Below are positions 1-14,055 of a stretch of 64,000 bases of DNA, in pieces (position 1 is the stretch's first letter; each line of letters opens with the position of its first letter). This DNA comes from Oreocharis arfaki (lineage: Eukaryota > Chordata > Aves > Passeriformes > Paramythiidae), in NCBI GenBank assembly GCA_013398015.1, contig VZRR01013406.1, forward strand, positions 874,542 to 938,541, written 5' to 3'. The position numbers and the translations under genes were made by a program. The notes beneath the pieces were generated by a model. It was not told the DNA's origin, did not search any database, and saw only the letters and a program-made list of their open reading frames with translations.

Positions 1-145
1 TATAGTCCACAGAGAAGGTTGGTTGGGGTTTAATTGTGTTTTCTGTTGGTTTGGGTTTTTTTATTTTTTTGCCTTTTTCTTTCTTCGTTTCAATCTAGAT
101 GCAACTAAAAAAAACAAAAAAACCAAAGCCAAACACAAACATAAA
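1..145. repeat. T-rich then A-rich low-complexity tract
   Basis: The first half is T-rich with GG interruptions (for example TTGGTTTGGGTTTTTTT). After about position 105 it becomes A-rich with CC interruptions (for example AAAAAAACCAAAGCC). The two halves are imperfect reverse complements, so a weak hairpin is possible. No coding content is visible. Confidence 0.6.
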
Positions 146-3100
146 TTTTTCCTACCACCCTCTACATAGATCTTCCCTTTCTAACTCCTTTCCTATTGAT
201 TAAACACAAGATTAATTCATTAAGCTAAAATTAGCCTCTGTGACTACTTTGCAGTTTTTTGTATTTCTTAAATCTTGTATTTTGCAGTTCTGTATATACA
301 AAACTATCTAAAATCTTCAGTAAGAATTTCCAAAAATAGAATAATAATGGACAAATAAAAAAATAGCACAGATATAGATTTCCAAAAGGTACAGACTCTT
401 CCTGAATTTTTTCAGTTGACCTAGAAAAAATGCCTTTTTGGCTAAACTTTCTCTGAGAAGAATATTTTTCTCCCCTATTATTTACCAATTCTGTCAAATT
501 CAGAAGTTTTACACTGGTGAAAATTATTATATCGGGTGCAAATAAAACCCACATGTTGTTACAATGAACTTCTTGGAAAGAGCAAATTTTAAGAAATAGA
601 ATTGGCAAAAGTAGCATTTTAAGCTCCTTGGTGAATATACTTTCCCAAATTTAACTTGAATTTGAGGCACCATTCTAGATATGCTGAAAGATGGTGTACA
701 AATAAAACACAGGACACATGTGTGCTGCATAAAGGAGGCCTTCTGTCTTTAATCTTGCATTAGTAGAAGCTGCTGTGATGCAGTTGCCACTGAGAAGTCT
801 CAGTTCAAAAGCAGGGAAGAGGCAGGGGACTGGAAGAAAAGCACTTCGTGAATATCTCTCCTGCCAGGACCAATCATCCATCCTTTATTTTATAGAACAT
901 GTCATACGGTGATGAGAATAGTATGTCCTGTGTCAAATCAATGAAGCAAGGACTTTGTCCTGTGCTTCAGCAACCATCATGAAAGATTAATCTGCACAGC
1001 ACGTACCCACACTGCAGTACAATTATATTCCCTGGGAGCAGGTTCTTGATTGCACCAACTCCAGGCAGCGCAGACAGGGGGCACCTCCAGGCAAGCTAGG
1101 GACAGCTGGGATGCTGTAGCTCCAGACAGAGTTCAAAACAAGGCTTACCGATTATCCCACCTTCACACAGAATTCTACAACGTCTCAACAAGTTTATTCT
1201 TTGAGAATTTGTCCTATTAGTTAGGGCTTCAAAACCAAATTAAATGTCTATTACTATAAACATTCCTAATTTTTCTTGCTACATTTGTCTACAAAGTATT
1301 CATTAGTGGTGAAGGTGTGGTGAAGGTATCAATGCACAATTATGTCATCTTCAGCTACTTACTATGACAGCTGCATTTTTTTTTAAAAAAATTGATTTAC
1401 TAAATAATTGCACATTACCCTTTCCATCAAGTGTGTCACATGCAAAAATCAATGGTCGATAGCACATAAAACTGATATTTCATTATTTTTGAAGGGGACA
1501 AAAGGCACAGTTTTCTAGACTGGAGTTAGAATCAGTGCTTGAAAAAATAGAAAGAAACTTCGAACTCTTCTAATTACGTTCTCTATTTCTTTATATATTA
1601 GTTTTCAAATCCAAAGACAACTGCAGTATTTTTAATTTTATTTCAATGGTGAAATCTAATAAGCTATTTTCCTCCTGATGCTTCCTTAACCACTGGGAAT
1701 TAAAGGGCAGAAAGTTATAAAGGCTTAATTTAGGTGTCAAAAATAGTCTTGGGCAGAAAAATGACAGTTCACATAGGCAACTTGGAGAGAGCACTGCAAA
1801 ATAAAACAGTATATCTAAACTGTTTGCATTCTACTGTCTTGCAGATGTGGTTCTGGTTGTCTATATACCCACCAGATCCACTTGCAATGAGCTGCCCATT
1901 ATTGACAGCTAATGACTGCTGCTAGAGCAGTAAAGTGTCACTGTACAAAGCCTGCTCCTAAACTATGCTACTCTATATTTCATGATGATGTTAATTTACT
2001 TATATATTAGCATGATATATAGTTTGCATATTTACAATACCATAATAATAATAATAATAATAATAATATCATACAATACAGTAACAATAATACCAAATTA
2101 TAGGTTAGCATTATATATAGCTTGTAGTTCTTCTCCCGTAATCTTCACATCCAGGGTAAACCTGATCCTCATTAATATGAGCTGTCTGCCCCCTTGATTT
2201 CTCCATCTGCTCAGCTACTGTCAACTTTGGATTGCTTTTCTAGCACTACAGGGAAAGATAATATGCCAATGCTTTCATAAGACTTATTCAAAGTATTTGA
2301 GGAGTAAGAAATAAAAAGGTATACAATGTGTGTAACAACTAATTGTTGATTCTGAAAATTTAATCTGCGGCAAGTGTGAGATTGCTTGTTAAATCTTACA
2401 GGGAATTTGACCAAAACTCTGGGTTTTTTAGAGCATGCTATTTAAGTTGTTCATCTACCTTCTATCTTTGGTTGAATTATTCTGTACTTCTTCTTTCCAC
2501 TCTTTTTGTCATCTTTCCTTGAAATGCATTACCTTTCCACAGCATAACCCTATGTGAAGACACTGAACACTTGCTGAAATAGCTAGCTAGCAAAGAGGGG
2601 ACCCTTCAGGTAAGCCCCCAGGTCATCTCTGACCTTCCAAAGAGAAACACTGACAAAACCTAGCTGAGATTAGTTCTGTTTCATGACTTCAAAAACACCA
2701 AAGCCCGTTACTTCAGTGAAGTACGTTCATCTGTTATTGTAGCATTACAGGGTTAATTCTTGTGACAGGCCCATTTCAGGAGCAGTAGGTGGAATGGAAA
2801 TTTGGGCTCTTTTCATGGAATGTACGTGAGATGCTGTGCATAATTGGAGAAGCAAACAAAACAGCTGGGGCTTAATCTTTTTTGCGTATTTACAACTTTA
2901 ATTAGAGGTGGTATTCCAAAAGATCTTCACTTTAATGTATGAATTATCACTAAAAAAGGAAGACAATGTGTAATGCAAACTGTTCATCTACAGAAACTTC
3001 TAGTCAGGTTAGAGTAGGACTTGCATGAATTAGCATTTTCATCAAAAAAGAATGTTGGATCCTGTCTGTATACAAATCTGTGTGCACCATCGCTCCTTCC

Positions 3101-5669
3101 AGGAATAAGACTCCTGGAGGTGCTCCCATAAGTGGAAATCAAACCAGCTGTTTTCCAGACAGAGATACAACACTGCTTATGCATGCAGCCATCATGAGGT
3201 CAGCATTTATATGCTATATACACAAGTTCTATTACCCCTCCAAAGCACATGCAATTATAGTTCTCTTGACTGGGACACATAAAGCAAAGATATTGTTGCT
3301 CAGTACCACAAACTGCAGATGGTTGTTATCAAAGCGCCTCTGCTTAGTACATAAGTGATGACAAAAAAATAAGGCCACAGTATGCCTTGAATATTTTCTT
3401 GACCTGAAATATTCTCAGGGCACAGCTCCTCTTCTAAAAGTAAGAAAAACCTACCTACCAAAACTGATATGACAAAACCAATGAGAGAATATTCTAGAAA
3501 TGACAGCATGCTATCAGCGTGTACCCTAGGAGTCCAACTACTGCCAGCAGTTTAAGTCCAAGGCAAACAGAGGAGCACTCACACTACTACTCTCTTGTTC
3601 TGAGGGCACTTACACACAACAGCTGCTTTGTTGTCACCCTCTGTCTCCCTCATTACTTGCGGTTGTGCCTCTGAATACACCCAAGTTTGGGTACTGCATG
3701 CTTATTGATAAGCAGCTCCAGGCTCACTTAAGTCCACCTTTAAGTAGACTTACGTTTAAATCCAACTTTATATAAAACTTTTAAAAAAGGCTCTTCACCT
3801 CCTAATTACTCAAGGAAGTCAAAATAGTACCAAAGACAGAGCAGAACAGACCTCTACAGCCACAGAAAGCCAGAGAGGAGATTACAGACACAGGGTCTCC
3901 ACCTATCTTTAACCTCATTCCTTAAAAGGCTTAAGTGCAAATCAGACAGAACGAGTAAAACTGCTATTTTCTGACACTGTTCAGGAAGCAGTCACCTGCA
4001 AAAGAGATTTCTAAATTATAACTTTCAAGAGCAACCAGAACCATGTGCTTGCCTACAAGCTCTGAGTAAAACACCAGCAGAAGAGGGCTGAAGATTACCC
4101 TGTACCACAGCCCTTGTGATTAGCTGGGTCTGCTACAGGTGACCCACGGGTTCCAGGTCCTTTCTGCCACTTCACCTTGCTGAGTGAGCAAGTGAGTTCC
4201 TCCTTTAATTTCTGTTAGTCCCTTTATCAAAGGGGGACCTTTTCATTTTAGTGCTGTAGCATGGCTGCAATCTTAATCTTCCTGGAAAAAACAGCTATTC
4301 TATTCCTGCAGTAGCTACTGAATACTTATTTTTACATCTCCTGGCACTGCTTCCTGGCAGGAACTGCTGACTTTAGCAGTATAATCTGAAGCCAGAAGTG
4401 GGGTCGGAAAAGAGCAGAAATCTAGTGTCTCCAATTGTGATGCTAATTAGAAAACAGAAAGAATTGTCTTTCTTTGCAGACCATGCCATATTTTAGACTC
4501 AAGTGTAGCAAGCTGATGGATGTGAGCAGATCCCCCTGTGACTTCCCAGCACTATAGGAAAAAAAGGAAAACAACTGTGCAGAACAGTCTGAGTGATTAG
4601 GGGCCTTAATTAGAAAGTGGAACTATGCTTCTGGCATCCATAAAATTTTGCCTGGTTTCCACTAGGAAGTGTGTCTTCCAGTTTTTCCTCCAGGTTGTCT
4701 TCCAACAAAGCTTTCTGCTTTTGGATGTGATTATTAAATTAAATTGCTGTATAATTTAGACTTAAAGCCTAATTCAATACATTATTTAAATATGTGTTAA
4801 TTCTAATCACATGGCTTGTCTCGATTGAAAATGTATTAATGGGATATTTCACCTGGTCACAGTTAAATTCTCTTTAAGTGCTTACCTTAAACCCTTAAGT
4901 CAGGCATAAGATGAGACTCAATCCTTATATCTTGTCATCATATTTTTGTTTCATCTTGTCTCTCTACTTCAGAAAAAAATACATTAGCAGCAATTCATTG
5001 GCTTTCAAAAAATTCCTATTCCCATTTATTTTTAGATCCTTTTTATTTCTATTTCCCTCTGATTATTTGCATTATTTTTATTTTTTTATTATTATTTTTC
5101 ATTCAAAACATAGCAATGAGTTATCAATACACATTTTAAAATAATTGTCTGGGTAGGTAGGGTATTTACAACCTCTTGTGACATAACAATATACCCCCTT
5201 AATGTCAATAAAAGACATTTGCTAAAAGAAATGGATATGTGCTAAGACATTGCTGTGCATTTGCCTATGTTCTCATTCTTTAATGTCTGAAAAGCAGAAG
5301 AAAATAATCACTCTGAAACAACTGCCTGATCTGCTGAATCTGGTGTGTATTTGTTGGGATACTCCAGTGCTAGAAGTGTCCAGAGTCCTTTCATTAATTG
5401 AGATAATTGTAAAAATATCCTGTTTGCTTCTTTTTTGAATTTGAACAGTGACATCTGTCATTGAAAAAGATTTGCTGGTTGTACATAAGGATGCTATCTG
5501 AAAATTAAGCTACTCAATATTTTATACTCTATCTTCAAGTGCCTTTCAAATTCTCAGACAAGCACAAAATCAAAGTAACAACCTATCCAAATGGGAGCAA
5601 AATATGTTTTTAAGCATTGCTCATACTTTCTGAAAGAACATTGCTCAAGGCTGTTTCTGAATCTATGTT
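146..5669. other. Unique AT-rich DNA without a recognisable gene
   Basis: I see no coding exon, RNA gene or transposon here that I can support. The only repeat is a short (TAA)n, listed separately. Translations on both strands are short and rich in F, I, L, K and Y, as expected for AT-rich non-coding DNA. A strong acceptor-like site on the minus strand at about 832-848 opens a frame of some 50 codons, but no donor or gene context goes with it. Confidence 0.55.
2042..2069. repeat. (AAT)n microsatellite
   Basis: About nine uninterrupted copies of the trinucleotide AAT. The sequence on both sides is AT-rich. Confidence 0.95.
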
Positions 5670-5705
5670 CACACACAAACACACACANNNNNNNNNNNNN
5701 NNNNN

Positions 5706-5763
<58 letters not shown>
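5670..5763. repeat. (CA)n dinucleotide microsatellite with assembly gap
   Basis: An imperfect CA run before the gap is followed, after TATAT, by about 27 perfect AC units up to 5763. Positions 5688-5705 are N, so the true array length is unknown. Reading frames that cross it on either strand encode only Thr-His or Cys-Val repeats and are not genes. Confidence 0.97.
5688..5705. other. Assembly gap (18 N)
   Basis: Eighteen N inside the CA microsatellite. Confidence 0.99.
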
Positions 5764-5764
<1 letters not shown>

Positions 5765-7564
5765 CTCTACCATGGGTCATGCAAGAACTCGAACTGGGTG
5801 GAGTTAAAGCAGCTTGAATTAGGATGGCTAAGAAAACTTCTGTGAATAACTAGTGGCTTTAATGATGTTTTATTTTAAATTAAGCATTGCCAGTATATCT
5901 GTGGGATAAGGGAAAAAAAAAAAAACCTCTTCATGAATACTTTCTCTTACTTTAGAAAACTATTCAATGTGAAGTCTTTCACTGAATCAGAACAACAATT
6001 AGTCTCATGTAATTGCTAAAAAGATTGTCACCTAAAGCTACAACTTTAAAAGAGCTGGATGAAATTAAAACAGAATAAGATACCAGTTCCTATAATCCAA
6101 AGTCTCCTTTGAAAAATCTGGAATATTTCTTTTCCAAATTGTGTTCAGGCCTAAATCCTGATTTTCTGTCTCCTATGTTGCTGAGAATAAAAGATGGAAA
6201 AAAGATAAAATACATGACTTTAAGAAAGACTCAAGAGTTTCAGCATCTGAAGCGTCCTATTTTTAACTAATGGTGTCCATGGAAAAGAAAAAAAAGATAG
6301 AAAATAACTATTCATTGCAAGCGATATTAATTAAACAGAGTGACTATTGTACTTTTTCAAAAGCTTTTATATTTATAAAAGAGTTTGATAATTTACTGTA
6401 GGCTGGAACAATATCACAACCAAGAAAATCTTCTTCTTCATCTCTACATGAAGATTGGTCTCTCAAGACAAGCTATGTTTCTCAATACATATAATTTCTC
6501 AGTACAATGTAAAGTGAAGCAAAAAACCAGGCCATAATTAAACTTGGCCTATAATATATACACATATACTTTATGTATGGCATCAAAATAGTCATAATCT
6601 TTCCTTCTATTGGAATATTTATGTTTTGAAATATGCCCAGTAAGTTTACAAATATTTCCCCCCTCATGTATTATTGACACATCATTACTGGTTATTAGTC
6701 AGTGAGAGGCTTTGTGTTGGAAATAAGACAAAAAAAACCTCTAATGTAGAAACAAACTGGGAAGCAGGGACTAAGAAATGAATACTTAATAGTAGTTTTG
6801 TTGCAGTGAGAAAGGAAGAATTTATTTTGAGCCTACAGTGTTTGCTTGAAACTCTATCTCCTTCTAGCATGTTGTCAAGTAAAAGCAACTTGTTGCATTT
6901 TGTCACCGCATCACCACTAAGGCTTAATCCTTAGACAGTGGACCATGCAAAAGTAGCACTGTTTACAATCTTCCAAGAGCAAAAATCACCCTGAAGCTGC
7001 TAGGAAGAGCAACCAGGTTGTATTTTTATGTATTTTTATGTAGGTGTGTATTTTGCACCTTCTCAAACCAGCAGAGATACTGAGTTGTGAAGCAGGAACC
7101 CTTACTCTGTCTTACATAAATTGTTTTGTATAAAATATAAAGTATGCTGAGGCACATGGGAAGCAAAACCTTGGTGTTCTCTTTCAAGCGCACATTGATG
7201 AAAACTAATGATTGAATACAGCTCGAAAATTAAATGTTATGATGTCAGCTGAGCCAGAACATCTTTTGTTCTGCCACTATGGCAAATGCCTGGTAAGACT
7301 TAGCTCGACTGCCTTTTGTCACAGGGCACAACAAGTGCCATTACCCTCAATTTCCCCTGAGCTAAGAATGCAGCTACTGTGGCCCAGTTGATGCACGGTA
7401 ACTAACTGCAAGCAGCAGCTTGAATGTGAACTTGACCTATCAGAACTTCCTTTTAATGACCTTCTTCACAGTTATTGCTCTGGGATTATTTTAGTTTTCA
7501 GCAGGGGAGAAGAAGAGTTGTGCCATTTTCTTGTTTCTATTTTCACAGTAATACAAATGCACAG
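5764..7564. other. Unique AT-rich DNA
   Basis: Apart from short A-runs and a small tandem duplication of TATTTTTATG near 7021, I see nothing that supports a gene or mobile element. Confidence 0.5.
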
Positions 7565-8104
7565 CTATTCTGTACAGCTGCTGTGACATGTGTGCCATGC
7601 TATTTTAACTAGCAGCAGAAGGACTGTTACTTTAGAGGGGAGAATATGTTCACACTGTGCACTGGATTCAGAAGAAATGCAGCACAGGACTCTTGGGTCT
7701 GCCGGCTTAAGAGAGGATATGTCCCAGATTTTCTTATCCAGACAAAATAGCAGGCAGTGCTGGGGAAGTGCCACGTGCAGGGCTCTGGTGAGGGCAGCCC
7801 TCAGGCTCTGCTTTCTCCTACCTCCTTTCTCCAAGCTCAGCTCCACCTGTGATTCTTCACCACAAAGAAGAGATAGGTCAGCCTGCAGAACTCGGATGCC
7901 CACTCTGTCTGCCCTGTCAATGCAGCAAAATTTATGAGCCCTGAAAGCTGCGCTGTAAAAGGTCATGGCTGTCTGATGTGGAGCCAGACCATTCTGCACA
8001 TCTGTGCCTGCTATTTGCATTGTGGTTTTTTTTTTTTCCTCACTAATACGTATGACAGAGGGGATAGCTAAATAGCTTGGATGGAAAGGAATTTCATGTG
8101 ACAT
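7565..8104 (-). other. Unexplained 179-codon open reading frame
   Basis: This is an ATG-initiated frame of 179 codons on the minus strand, the longest in the window that is not simple repeat or N-spanning. A second frame of 115 codons overlaps it on the plus strand (7590-7937). The product has no signal peptide, no clear transmembrane segment and no domain I recognise. It contains several Cys-rich and Leu-rich patches. The DNA here is more GC-rich than its surroundings, which lengthens open frames by chance on both strands. I see no convincing splice sites bounding it. It could be a young single-exon gene, part of an old repeat, or chance. Confidence 0.12.
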
Positions 8105-9572
8105 GGTAAAAACACCTAAAGGCTTGTGGCCATCACTGGAAAAGGTAGAGGAACTCAGAAATCAAAGAAATCTGTCATAAGGAAAAATATCACAAAACCT
8201 CAGTGCATGGTCACCATCCATTATGAGGACCATTAATGTAACAATTTTCAGTAGGTCTCAGGTGCTTTACCTTTGGAAGTGTACATCTCACCTTAAAAAC
8301 CAGAGATTGTATGTCATTTCCTTCAATGACACAATGATTTGTTTGTCTTCAGTATTATTCTTCAGGCACTGTTGTTTTTCCTTATCATATTCAATTTTCA
8401 TTAAAAAAAGAAAAAAAGTAATGTTGGATGGCTGATATGGCTAGAAGTTATTATTTTCTGAAAATGAAAGGTAATTTCACTTTAAAACTCATTGTGGCAT
8501 TTACCCCAAAGCTATTGAAATATGTGGAAAGAGAAGGGGGTAAAATTATCCTTGTAGCTTTATGGTTTCATTACTATAAGTTTCAAGAAAAATAAATAAA
8601 CTTTAACAGCTTTTTACTATGGAAACAGGACATTTAGTCTCAGTGGGTATCCTGAGTGCTGCATTTTAAATTTGCGTTTTGTTTTTTTTTTTAAACTGGC
8701 CTGTGGGGGAAAATGATCAGGATGAAAGGATAGGTCTGGAGCTTCAGAATCATTTTAACAGCAGTTGCCAAACTTTTGAAGCCTCCATGAAACACAGCCT
8801 ATTGAGGAGTACTCTAGTGTTGCTGGCTAAAATGAAAAGAATTATAGATAAACAACTAAGATAACTGTAACCCCGCAGAAGATGGGATGATAATATTATT
8901 AATATAATATAAAGAGCAAAGAGGAAAAAAAAGTCCAAGTTTTATGAAAGATTTGGAGAACACTTTATACTTTTGTAAAATCTAGGATTCATAGAGGAGC
9001 TTTAGGTAAAACTTCTTTGTGCGTGAAAGAAAAAAAACTAGGCATATCCTAAGGCTTTTGAACTAAGAGAAGGGTAAAAACTGCTATAGAAATGGAAAAA
9101 AACTTATGTGCAGTGTAACTGCAAGCCTATGATACATGAGACAGTCAATGAAACTAGCACTCCAACAATGCAAGGGCAATCCAGGGCATTAGTTCCCTTC
9201 TCCTGGTAAACTTTAGACTGCTTGGCAGAAGCCACAGGCTTTATCTGTCGCAGTTTTGAAGTGAAAGCTATGTTTCTTCTGCAATTCAAAGTATCTTCAA
9301 GCTGGGGCTTTGAGAAAAAAAAGTCTTAAATGTTGCAAACATGAATCTGAAAAACATAAACACAGAAACCATCAGAAGCACATTAAGTTTCGTTAAAACT
9401 GAACAATTTCGAATGTTCTTCTACCACAGGCAAATTGTCCAGTTGATTCTTTTTTTTCAAACAATATATGTCTGCCTGTAAAAAGTCTCAATATAGCTGC
9501 AGAAACATGTAAGCATTCTTTCCTTTCTTCGCTTTTGCTTTTCTCTACCTACTACCAAGAAGCAAAAATAAT
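8105..9572. other. Unique AT-rich DNA
   Basis: No supported gene, RNA or repeat beyond short poly-T and poly-A runs. Confidence 0.5.
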
Positions 9573-9892
9573 CAGGGAATCACACAATGAGAGGACAGCC
9601 CAGGTTGGAAGGGACATCTAGAGATCATCTGGTCCAAACTTTAATGGGAAAGAGAACCTAGATAAAGTTACCTGGCACCCTGTCCAACCACTTTGTGAAA
9701 ACCTCCAGTGATGGGGACACCAAAAATCTCATACTGAGATGAAACCTCTCCCAGTGAAACTTGTGCCTGTTGCCACTTCCTTGTGTGGCTCCTTGTGGAG
9801 CCAGAGCCTCTATCCTCTTTGTGGCAACCCTTTAACTGCAGCAATACTATGGTGAAGTCCCCCCATGCCTTCTCTTCTCCAGGGACAAAAGG
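9573..9892 (-). mobile_element. CR1 LINE fragment, 3' end
   Basis: Read on the plus strand this is the familiar reversed avian CR1 3' region. It has an AATCACACAATGAG terminus, GGTTGGAAGGGACATCTAGA, ATCATCTGGTCCAA, a segment like CACCCTGTCCAACCACTTTG, and TGCCTTCTCTTCTCCAGGG at the far end. CR1 elements are non-LTR retrotransposons that are usually truncated at the 5' end, and this copy is only about 320 bp. It is diverged, with small gaps relative to the remembered consensus, and has no open frame. The element's 3' end is at the low coordinate. Upstream parts of the ORF2 coding region are absent. Confidence 0.93.
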
Positions 9893-12800
9893 CTGTAATG
9901 CACAGGATGTGCATGTTACTTTTCGCGTGGTGTGAACATGTTACTTGAATGCAAAGTATTTAAACATGGGGGGAAAACAAAAAATTTCTAGAGCAGTTGG
10001 CTACAGCTAGGGCCTAAATAGTAAATAATAAGTATGAAGTTCATATCTGGGTGTTTTAGGCCATTCCTTCTCCATCTCCCTTCTCCTATCCAGCCAGGCT
10101 GACTCCACAGCACTCTACACCAGTCAACTACTGGTTGTCTGAGCCCTCCTCTCCCTTTTGCAGGATAAACACATCCTGTCCTTTGCACCAGCACTGAAAT
10201 TCATTTTTCTCAAAGTAGACCTTGCCAGCATAGAAAGCCATCTCAAAATTTTGTTTTTTCTGCTTAGTTTGATGGATTAGTACACTGATTCTGCTCCAAG
10301 TGGGGAGTGGGGCCCGCAGATTAATCATAAAACAGGAACCATTGAACCAGCAGCCAGGTTTGTGTGTGCTGCTATTGAACTCTCATGTAATGTTCAGCAC
10401 TGAAGTGCACTTTCTGCTACCCACTCTCAAAAAAATAGTTGGTATAAGGACAGAGTTCCTAACCTCTGTAATTTGTGCCACTGTGAATTCATTGTAAGTT
10501 TGTGTATTTGTTTCCTGACATTCTTATTTCTTTGTCCTCTATGTTCAAGTACAGAGGTTAATTTGGTAACACAAACAATGCTGAAGAATCACTGCAAAAT
10601 CTAACAGGGAACTGTTGGCTGTCCAAATATGTTGATGATTAAAAAAATTTTAATTGCTTCAGAGTGCCAAATGTGTGTCAGCAGTTTTCTTTAGACCATT
10701 GTTATGCATCCAATGTTTCAAATAATGATTTTACAACTAAGGAGAATAAGCACTCATACTGTGGTTTCTGAAATAACAAATGGAGATATCCTTTTGGGAA
10801 CAAATATTCTGGGAGTTTTGAGTTGCATTATACTGTCTTGAATTCGACAGGGAGAGCACTAGGACTTTGCATCTGACATTTAATTTAAAAAAATAGCCTG
10901 TGCTTTAGAGGAAAAAGGAAAAGAAAGGCTGTGCTTAAAAGTGTAAGTAATGATCAGACACTTCCAATTTCTTTTCATTGACTACAGTATTAGTACCTGG
11001 TCAAAATACATATTTTTTTCCTCATTGTGATTATGTGTCCTTAAAAGCTGAAACACAAGAAACTTTAAAAATACATTAAGAATGCAGTTGTCCTTTTCTA
11101 TTCAAAATTTATTGGTATACTTAAAGTATTACATTTAGCATAAAAATGAAAACCTCTAGCACACGACAGAGGTGCCTGAGCTAGATCAGATACTAGAGGA
11201 AATGTTACTCACATCAATACAGAGCTCGGGGTGAGCTACACTGCCTTGTTCCTGGGGTTAAATACGGTGATTGTTGCAAGCCTGAATAAAGGAGTCCTGT
11301 CTTCACACAGTCTGCCCGAAGTCACAAAGGGCTGAGGCAGCTACTGCAGGAACTGAGCTGATGCTTTACTGCTTCACACTGCTTAGTTGGTCTAACAGGG
11401 ATTTCACTGTCCTTTGCTCAGCTCCCTGAGAATGAACCTGAGCTTTCCATGTCTAGTGCAGATCCCCACTTTGAACAGCACTCACACTCAATGGCCACAC
11501 TATGAAACTGGCATGATAAAAACATAACAGCTTCACTCAAAGTCAGTGTAATCTTGATGGCTTATATGAGCTCTTCATGTCTTGATGATTCCTTTTTGTA
11601 CCAATGCTGCCCCATCTTAAGTACTTTATTCATAAATAGTGGATTGTTTCTGAGTTATTTTGCAGATAAAAAAAAAAAAATCACCCTTTGTCTGGAAAGA
11701 GCAATAGATGAGTTGTGTGCACCACTGTTTCCACCACTAGTTGAAGACAAGATTCTTTATTTCTCCTCTTGGTCACTCCTTTAAGAAAAAAAAAAAAAAA
11801 CAAACAAAACCCAAACCAACACACCATACAGCATTTTAATAATGGAATAAATTTCACAAGGGAGGAAAAATAAAGCAGAACACAGATCATAGAATGAAGA
11901 TTAAGTATTAAGAATGGGAAAGATTGTTACTCCAGAAATTGTTCTGGTCTCCTTCTGGAGCCCTAAACTGCAATTTCTTTAAGGCAAAATGTTTGCCATT
12001 GCATGAGAAAATGGATTTTTCTGTTTTTCTGCAAGAAAGAGTTACTATCTTTTTCCAGTCTTCCTACCCATCTAAGGGCTAAATAGAGATCACATTTCTA
12101 CAGGGCACTTTGTTCAAACAACTCTGTGTAGCAAATTGTCTTAAAAGATTGACATTTGGGTTTCGCTGGGAAACTTGCTGGTTCAGTTCAGAAAAGCAGC
12201 AACTGATAGACTTGCACAATAATAGTATTTTTGCTTCTGACTCCAATTGAAATCAGAGCATCCAGGGTAAAGAGTAATAAAAAATGTTCTTCTCTCAGTT
12301 ATCCAAAATGGATTTTTTTTCAAGTCTCATTAGAATTTTATGTTTAGAGTTTGGACTTGTTCTTGCTCAATCAGCACTGGTTCTTCTGGCTTTAATCCCT
12401 TTGATTTCTGTGTGTACAGGACACACAGACAAATCTCAGAAAGAATCACTAAGAGACAAACTGGCCAAGAGAAAGTTTTTTAGCCTCTTCTCCTCATAAA
12501 AAGGACTTTTTTTTCTTGTCCTTGCATCTTACAGCAATTTTTTAATACAATATTCACATGTTGTCTTCCTGTGCTATTGTCATCCAGTATTCATAAAGCT
12601 GGATAATATCTTCCCACTGTGTGGATTTTACAACGAAAATTGTATTTCAAGTAAATCAATACCATATTTTAGGCAAATTTATCTCCCTAGATGAGCCGGA
12701 ACGTCCCACTTAGTGTAAGAGCTAATTGACTACTAACAGTGGATTAGGAATTATGAGTGAAATCAGTTTTAAAATTACATAAATTAGAAAAAGTAATATA

Positions 12801-14052
12801 CTCCCAATGCACAAGTCTCTCACAGCTCTATTTTCCATAGCCCCTAATACAAACAAACACAAAATATGTTTGACTTATCAGGCATTTAGGAAACCAAATA
12901 TATTGGAAGACATCAGGTAAATTATTAAATCTATTTTTCTCCTAAACAAGGTACCAGATTTTTTTTAAATTAATTTCTATGACATAAGCGCTGCTAACTT
13001 ATCTTAATTTATTTTTAAACACAGAGAAAACATCAGAAACATAGGTGATTAGGCCAGAAGGTAGAATTAGTTTTAAAAATCAGTAGTTAGCAAATTAAAA
13101 AAGGAGCTTTACATAACAGATCCTTTAATAGGTTAGGAATACTTTTGTGTTGCTTTTTTATGTAAATGGAAAAAATGCTACAGAAAACTGATATATCAGT
13201 TGTATGCATAGTTTACTAATGCACTCTGTTTATGCGAGTATTGGCTTAGTACATCTGTGACAGTTCTTCAGACTAAAGCCACAGTGATGTTTTATATGTC
13301 TAAACACAAAGTTATCCAATACTTAAATTCTGTGCAATTTGGTCAGAGGAGAGAAAATTTCTATTTGCTCATATTGTTAAAAACATCAGTTTAACATCAG
13401 TTAAAAAGTGGCTAACAAGATATTAAGTAATTTCATTGTGGATTTTATTTTAATATATAGTATTCCAAAGTATGTAAACTTTTCTATGTAGAACTATAAC
13501 ATGTAAATCTGCAGGAAAAAGATACTTTTTTTCTTTTAATAATCTATGTACATGTCTCCATTTGTCTACTGCCGATCCAGGAAGAAATTCCTGTATTTGA
13601 GAATGCTGAAATCAGTTTAAGGTTCCCCTTTTGTTCCTCCAACAATTACTGACCCATTCGCACACGAGTCAGAATGTACACAGCTTTTCTTCCATCTCCT
13701 TGGGAAAAACCACATGCCTTCAGCTTTATTTAATATTCATTTAAGATTGTTGATAGAGGAGCAAATACTGAACCTGGGAATGGTCACCCCCACAGAAAAA
13801 ATGTCTGGTTTTTTTTCCTCACTTCCCTTGCTATACACTGCACACACACACGTATTTTTCTTTACGACGAAATGAAAATAAATTTCTTGCCTAGTAGTGT
13901 CAGTCTGATTTCTAGATCACCAGCTACATGTGGTGAAGTGCATCCAAGACTGGGGAGACAAGACAGAGGAGTTTTGTGCAATCTGGACATTTCTATCTCA
14001 ATGTGATGGGAAAGATTTGCTGGGAAGATGACATCTCCCTCATGGAAAAGTC

Positions 14053-14055
<3 letters not shown>
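9893..14055. other. Unique AT-rich DNA
   Basis: There is no recognisable gene or element. A poly-A/AAAC tract lies at about 11783-11822. A moderately GC-richer stretch around 11200-11470 has no long frame. Confidence 0.5.
11783..11822. repeat. A-rich tract with CAAA/CCAAA
   Basis: A run of about 15 A followed by CAAACAAAACCCAAACCAAC. It resembles tracts at 102-142, 24047, 27711, 29417 and 41399. Confidence 0.7.

Noticed and set aside
831..881. Minus-strand acceptor followed by about 50 open codons and a stop, with an AATAAA farther on near position 60
   Set aside because: It could be a terminal exon, but there is no phase-compatible neighbour and no recognisable peptide.
5554..5845. Frames of 66-84 codons across the CA repeat
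   Set aside because: Composed of Thr-His/Cys-Val repeats and N-derived X residues.
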